Origin: Butyricimonas sp. Marseille-P3923
GTDB taxonomy: Bacteria > Bacteroidota > Bacteroidia > Bacteroidales > Marinifilaceae
NCBI RefSeq assembly: GCF_900184685.1
Contig: NZ_FXXL01000007.1
Location: 372,001 to 436,000 of the forward strand
DNA length: 64,000 nt
Reading direction: 5' to 3'
Position numbers and translations under genes: made by a program. Shown here piece after piece: positions 61,380 to 64,000 of this stretch; positions within the stretch are counted from its first letter, which is position 1, and every line of letters starts with the position of its first letter. The notes beneath the pieces were generated by a model that was not told the origin of the DNA, did no database searches, and saw only the letters and a list, made by a program, of their open reading frames with translations.

Positions 61380-61937
61380 ATGAAACATTATGCCTTGTGG
61401 GTAATATTTTTAGTTCTGTTTTTCTCGTTAGTCGGTTGCGGCTCATCGAAGAAAGTACAGGAAACATCTCCCGTATCCACTTTTATCATGCCCGGTTCCG
61501 AATATGTCAGCGGCAACGGTGTGCTTCGCGGATGGGGTTCCGGGAAGTCCGACAGCGAGGCTTCTGCCCGGAAGAAAGCACAGATGATGGCTTCCGCTGA
61601 ATTGGCCGCCATGTTGTCTAAAACCGTGGAGGCTACCGTTGAAGAATACACCACGGTGCTGTCCGAGGGGTTGTCGTCCGCGTCCAAATCTTTGCTTCAG
61701 GACAAGACGAAAGTAACGGTGAAAAAGACTTTGGTGGGGGCTACTATTGTATTCGACCGTTGGACACAGGATGAGCAAACCGGACAATACACGAATTATA
61801 TTGTTCTGGAACTGAAAGGAGCTGAATATTTGGATGCTCTTTACAAGGAATTAGGCAAAAATAACGAGGATTCTATTGATAAAGAATTGTTGCAACGCCT
61901 TTTCTTGAAGTCTATTGACGCAAACGCGAAAAAGTAA
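61380..61937 (+). CDS. LPP20-family lipoprotein
   Basis: A 185-aa lipoprotein (lipobox SLVGCGSS, Cys20). GNGVLRGWGSGKSDSEASARKKAQMMASAELAAMLSKTVE is the LPP20 signature; the C-terminal half ends in two short strands and a helix. LPP20 lipoproteins sit in the outer membrane and have no defined activity. It is the last gene of the operon. Confidence 0.78.
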   Translation: MKHYALWVIFLVLFFSLVGCGSSKKVQETSPVSTFIMPGSEYVSGNGVLRGWGSGKSDSEASARKKAQMMASAELAAMLSKTVEATVEEYTTVLSEGLSSASKSLLQDKTKVTVKKTLVGATIVFDRWTQDEQTGQYTNYIVLELKGAEYLDALYKELGKNNEDSIDKELLQRLFLKSIDANAKK

Positions 61938-61944
61938 AATATTT

Positions 61945-61973
61945 CCCCTGCCCGGAGAAAAGAAGGGCAGGGG
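61945..61973 (+). terminator. Possible terminator of the operon
   Basis: A perfect 9-bp GC-rich stem CCCCTGCCC/GGGCAGGGG with an 11-nt loop directly after the last stop. There is no clear T-run, so efficiency is uncertain. Confidence 0.55.
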
Positions 61974-61984
61974 GACTATAATTG

Positions 61985-62457
61985 GTTTACGAGTCTACCG
62001 TGGAGATTACTTCGTTGATACGCAAACAGAATAACTATAGTATTAGCAACTGAAGCGTAAGTTCGAGAACAAGCAAAGTGCCTCTCGATCGGAAATCTGG
62101 TCGTTGGAATTGGATTACAAGATAGCCAGCTCGGTGAATAACGGGATTATCAAGTTTGTCGTGTTCCTGACGGAGCATAACAACACCCGTTTACGTTCCG
62201 GGCTGAAAGTGGATGTACATGTTACCCACGCCATGAAAGACGACGTGTTACGGATCCCGACGGGAGCTTATTACATGGGTAAAGGCGATTACGATATGTG
62301 GGTAGTGAACGGCGACCGTGCCGAGAAGCGAAAAGTAGTGTTGGGAGAGAGCGGTTTTGAGCACGTGGAGGTTGTGCGGGGACTGACTTCGGGAGAGAAG
62401 GTGATATTGTCGGATATGGGAAGATACCGGGATAAGGAGGGGTTGTATATAAAATGA
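61985..62457 (+). pseudogene. Remnant of an efflux periplasmic adaptor (HlyD/MacA type)
   Basis: Only the C-terminal part of a membrane-fusion protein remains. Frame 2 reads VYESTVEITSLIRKQNNYS before a stop (near 62049). Frame 1 continues LKRKFENK.. into RLRSGLKVDVHVTHAMKDDVLRIPTGAYY and the family's closing VVLGESGFEHVEVVRGLTSGEKVIL. The frameshift near 62045 and loss of the N-terminal half mark it as decayed. The partner permease is not in the window. Confidence 0.75.
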
Positions 62458-62489
62458 AGGAGTGTTTTTACACTCCTTCATTTTATATA
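62446..62489. terminator. Bidirectional terminator
   Basis: A perfect 19-bp inverted repeat (core AATGAAGGAGTG, loop TTTTTA) with A/T-rich outer arms between the adaptor remnant and the beta-barrel gene on the minus strand. Confidence 0.85.
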
Positions 62490-62496
62490 CAGTTTA

Positions 62497-63042
62497 TTAA
62501 ATAATCTTGAATCCAAGAGTCAAGTTCCATGATTTCGGGGCTTTGATGCCGTCACCGAATTTCTTTAAACCGAATTCGTAGTCGATATCGAAAGTAACTT
62601 TCCATACATCTACACCGGCGCCGACTTTACCGTTCCACATCATCTTGTCGGTGTCAAACATATCTTTTTTAAGTTTTTTTGTTGTGAAAGAGGCTACCGG
62701 GCCAACGAATCCGCGAAGTTTGAAGATCGGGAGTTCCAGTATATGGTAACCGACCATAACCGGAATGTCAATAGAGCTGTATTTGAATTTCCCGATATTT
62801 CCGGCGGTAACTTTACTTTCCTTGTGAGCGAAGTTTAAAGCCGGTTCCAGATAAATACTTCCGAAATTGATTCTGGCAAAGGCACCGATCATGTATCCGC
62901 CGTGAGAATCTACTTTCAAGTGTTTTGCCTTGATTTTCGTGTCGTTCCAACCGCCGTGGATACCCAGACTGATAGGGAGGGATTGAGCCATGGTAGTTAA
63001 ACCGATAAGGCTGAAGAACGCTAAAATTACAATCTTTTTCAT
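62497..63042 (-). CDS. Outer-membrane beta-barrel protein
   Basis: A 181-aa porin-family protein (signal peptide ending TTMAQSL) with about eight amphipathic strands: SLGIHGGWNDTKIKAKHL, YMIGAFARINFGSIYLEPALNFAH, IPVMVGYHIL, DVWKVTFDIDYEFGLKKFG and a terminal SWNLTLGFKII. It is like the OmpA/OmpW-size PF13568 barrels of Bacteroidetes. The function is unknown. It follows trmH by 34 bp on the same strand. Confidence 0.85.
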   Translation of the reverse strand: MKKIVILAFFSLIGLTTMAQSLPISLGIHGGWNDTKIKAKHLKVDSHGGYMIGAFARINFGSIYLEPALNFAHKESKVTAGNIGKFKYSSIDIPVMVGYHILELPIFKLRGFVGPVASFTTKKLKKDMFDTDKMMWNGKVGAGVDVWKVTFDIDYEFGLKKFGDGIKAPKSWNLTLGFKII

Positions 63043-63076
63043 ACTGTTCTTTTTTGTGTGATTAAATAAATTGTTG

Positions 63077-63844
63077 CTATTTATATTCTATCCGTTTAAA
63101 TTCCGAGAGGATGATGCCAGTGGCAACGCCCACGTTCAGGGATTCCGTCGAATAGGGGCTGTGTGCAAAGCTGGGGATTGTTATTTTTCGGGTAACAAAC
63201 CTTTCTATTTCGGGACTGATACCGTTCCCCTCGTTTCCCATGACGATAAATCCTTTCGTTCGAAGTTCAGTCCGGTAGATGTTTTCTCCTTCCAGAAACG
63301 CCCCGTAACAGGGGAAATCCTGATCCACGAATCGCGGGATAAATTCAACAAGATCCAAGTAGAACACGTTCACCCTGAAAATTGCACCCATACTCGCTTG
63401 AACGGATTTCGGGTTAAAAATGTTCGCGCAATCGTGGTCACAAAACACGTGCCTAACTCCAAACCAATCACTCAAGCGAAGAATCGTGCCGAGATTACCG
63501 GGATCTTGAATACCGTTGAGCACGATGCTAAGCTCATTTTTTATTTCTTCCGGCGAGTGTTCTTTGACCGGAATCTGTGCCAAAGCTATTACTTCGGGGA
63601 GGGACTTGAAGTTGGAAACTCGTCCCATTTCAATTTCGTTGACTTCTATCGTGTTGTATGACTGTGCTTTTTGCCTGTTGCGTTCAATCCACGAGGGGCG
63701 GGCGATCAAGGTGTCAACCTTCATGTCGGAAAGGAATAATTCCTGAACGAGTTTTTCACCCTCTATTTTGAACAAATTATATTTTTCCCTGAATTTCTTT
63801 TTTTCAAGGTTTTGGATTATATTTGTTAAGTGTTTACTAAGCAT
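63077..63844 (-). CDS. TrmH/SpoU-family RNA 2'-O-methyltransferase
   Basis: A 255-aa SPOUT methyltransferase. The ATG at 63844 is chosen; an in-frame TTG just before is less likely. An N-terminal substrate-binding domain precedes the SPOUT knot with LNGIQDPGNLGTILRLSDWFGV (motif 1), VMGNEGNGISPE (motif 2) and IPSFAHSPYSTESLNVGVATGI (motif 3, with a few substitutions in the usual I.M.G..ESLNVS). It uses SAM to methylate ribose 2'-OH in rRNA or tRNA; the target is not known. It is divergent from the next gene. Confidence 0.9.
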   Translation of the reverse strand: MLSKHLTNIIQNLEKKKFREKYNLFKIEGEKLVQELFLSDMKVDTLIARPSWIERNRQKAQSYNTIEVNEIEMGRVSNFKSLPEVIALAQIPVKEHSPEEIKNELSIVLNGIQDPGNLGTILRLSDWFGVRHVFCDHDCANIFNPKSVQASMGAIFRVNVFYLDLVEFIPRFVDQDFPCYGAFLEGENIYRTELRTKGFIVMGNEGNGISPEIERFVTRKITIPSFAHSPYSTESLNVGVATGIILSEFKRIEYK

Positions 63845-63907
63845 ACTTTTCAAGTTTGCTGATTAGAATTAAAACACAAACATAGTATTTTTTTGAGATT
63901 TTTGAGC

Positions 63908-64000
63908 ATGCGTGGAGCGTACAAGATAAGTTTTATTCTTTTTATATTCTACTTCCTGTATTCGTGTTCCCCGACGAAGTATGTCGGGAAGGATGAGTAT
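63908..64000 (+). CDS. Start of a TamL/BamA-family outer-membrane lipoprotein (cut by window)
   Basis: Only 31 codons are visible: a signal peptide with a lipobox (FYFLYSCSPTKYV) followed by GKDEY. The CSPTKYV.. start matches BamA/TamA-family lipoproteins (TamL), which in Bacteroidetes are often encoded beside a TrmH-type methyltransferase gene. The family assignment rests on this short region and the neighbourhood. Confidence 0.5.
   Translation, partial: MRGAYKISFILFIFYFLYSCSPTKYVGKDEY

Overview
This window is a chromosomal segment of a Bacteroidota (order Bacteroidales) bacterium. The evidence is a complete ECF-sigma/FecR/SusC/SusD locus, promoters of the Bacteroides type (TTTG or TTG at about -33 and TAnnTTTG at -7), a tRNA gene without an encoded CCA end, and family content such as DUF4491, PepSY-like lipoproteins, a DPP5-type S9 peptidase and a TamL-like gene start at the right edge. 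The expanded Sus-type locus carrying proteases, and the heptamer-rich spacers, suggest a gut member such as Odoribacteraceae (Butyricimonas/Odoribacter). That genus-level guess is inference only.

Layout, left to right. (1) 1-9.8 kb is housekeeping: pabB (cut by the window edge) and pabC for folate, an NlpE-like lipoprotein, a membrane MutS-like ATPase, a 190-bp inverted-repeat element, tRNA-Phe, an Lnb-like lipoprotein acyltransferase translationally coupled to truA, a YggS protein, a dihydroorotate-dehydrogenase-like protein and a transglutaminase-like lipoprotein. (2) 9.9-17.3 kb holds an unusual ABC-permease/degenerate M1-peptidase/golvesin-like fusion, then a two-component system (response regulator and histidine kinase) followed by two PepSY-like lipoproteins. 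(3) 17.5-29.6 kb is one nutrient-uptake locus: ECF sigma factor, FecR anti-sigma factor, STN-containing SusC, SusD, a lipoprotein resembling a zincin that has lost its active site, a thioredoxin-like protein and a large metzincin. Its content points to peptide or glycoprotein scavenging rather than a plain polysaccharide. (4) 29.7-42 kb is mostly ordinary: GH27 alpha-galactosidase, DPP5-like peptidase, recA, bcp, a DUF4491 protein, a hotdog thioesterase, an Rpn-type nuclease, uvrB and a second thioesterase.

(5) 40.3-50.1 kb, all on the minus strand, is a methionine operon. A SAM-I-type riboswitch (49981-50083) precedes a DUF39 homocysteine-biosynthesis protein, a NIL-domain ferredoxin, a UPF0280 protein, metH, metF, an NhaC-family transporter and a TauE/SafE permease. 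The first three are the families linked in anaerobes to making homocysteine directly from sulfide and aspartate semialdehyde, so the operon runs from sulfide to methionine under S-adenosylmethionine control.

(6) 50.5-61.9 kb is the most interesting region. A canonical promoter drives nine tightly spaced genes: an MltC-like lytic transglycosylase; three cytoplasmic zinc-ribbon proteins (a caspase/gingipain-like C25-fold protein, an SPFH/coiled-coil protein with ribbons at both ends, and a membrane-anchored Sel1 protein) plus one small protein; then four exported proteins (CsgG/LpoB-like, DUF6175 and two LPP20-like). I know of no described system with this composition. (7) 62-64 kb has a decayed efflux-adaptor gene, a beta-barrel protein, a TrmH-family methyltransferase and the start of a TamL-like gene.

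A genome-scale theme is that many gaps between co-oriented genes are built from recurring A/T-rich heptamer modules. One module supplies the last codons and stop of the upstream gene, another abuts the next start codon, and a related repeat is translated in frame inside metH.
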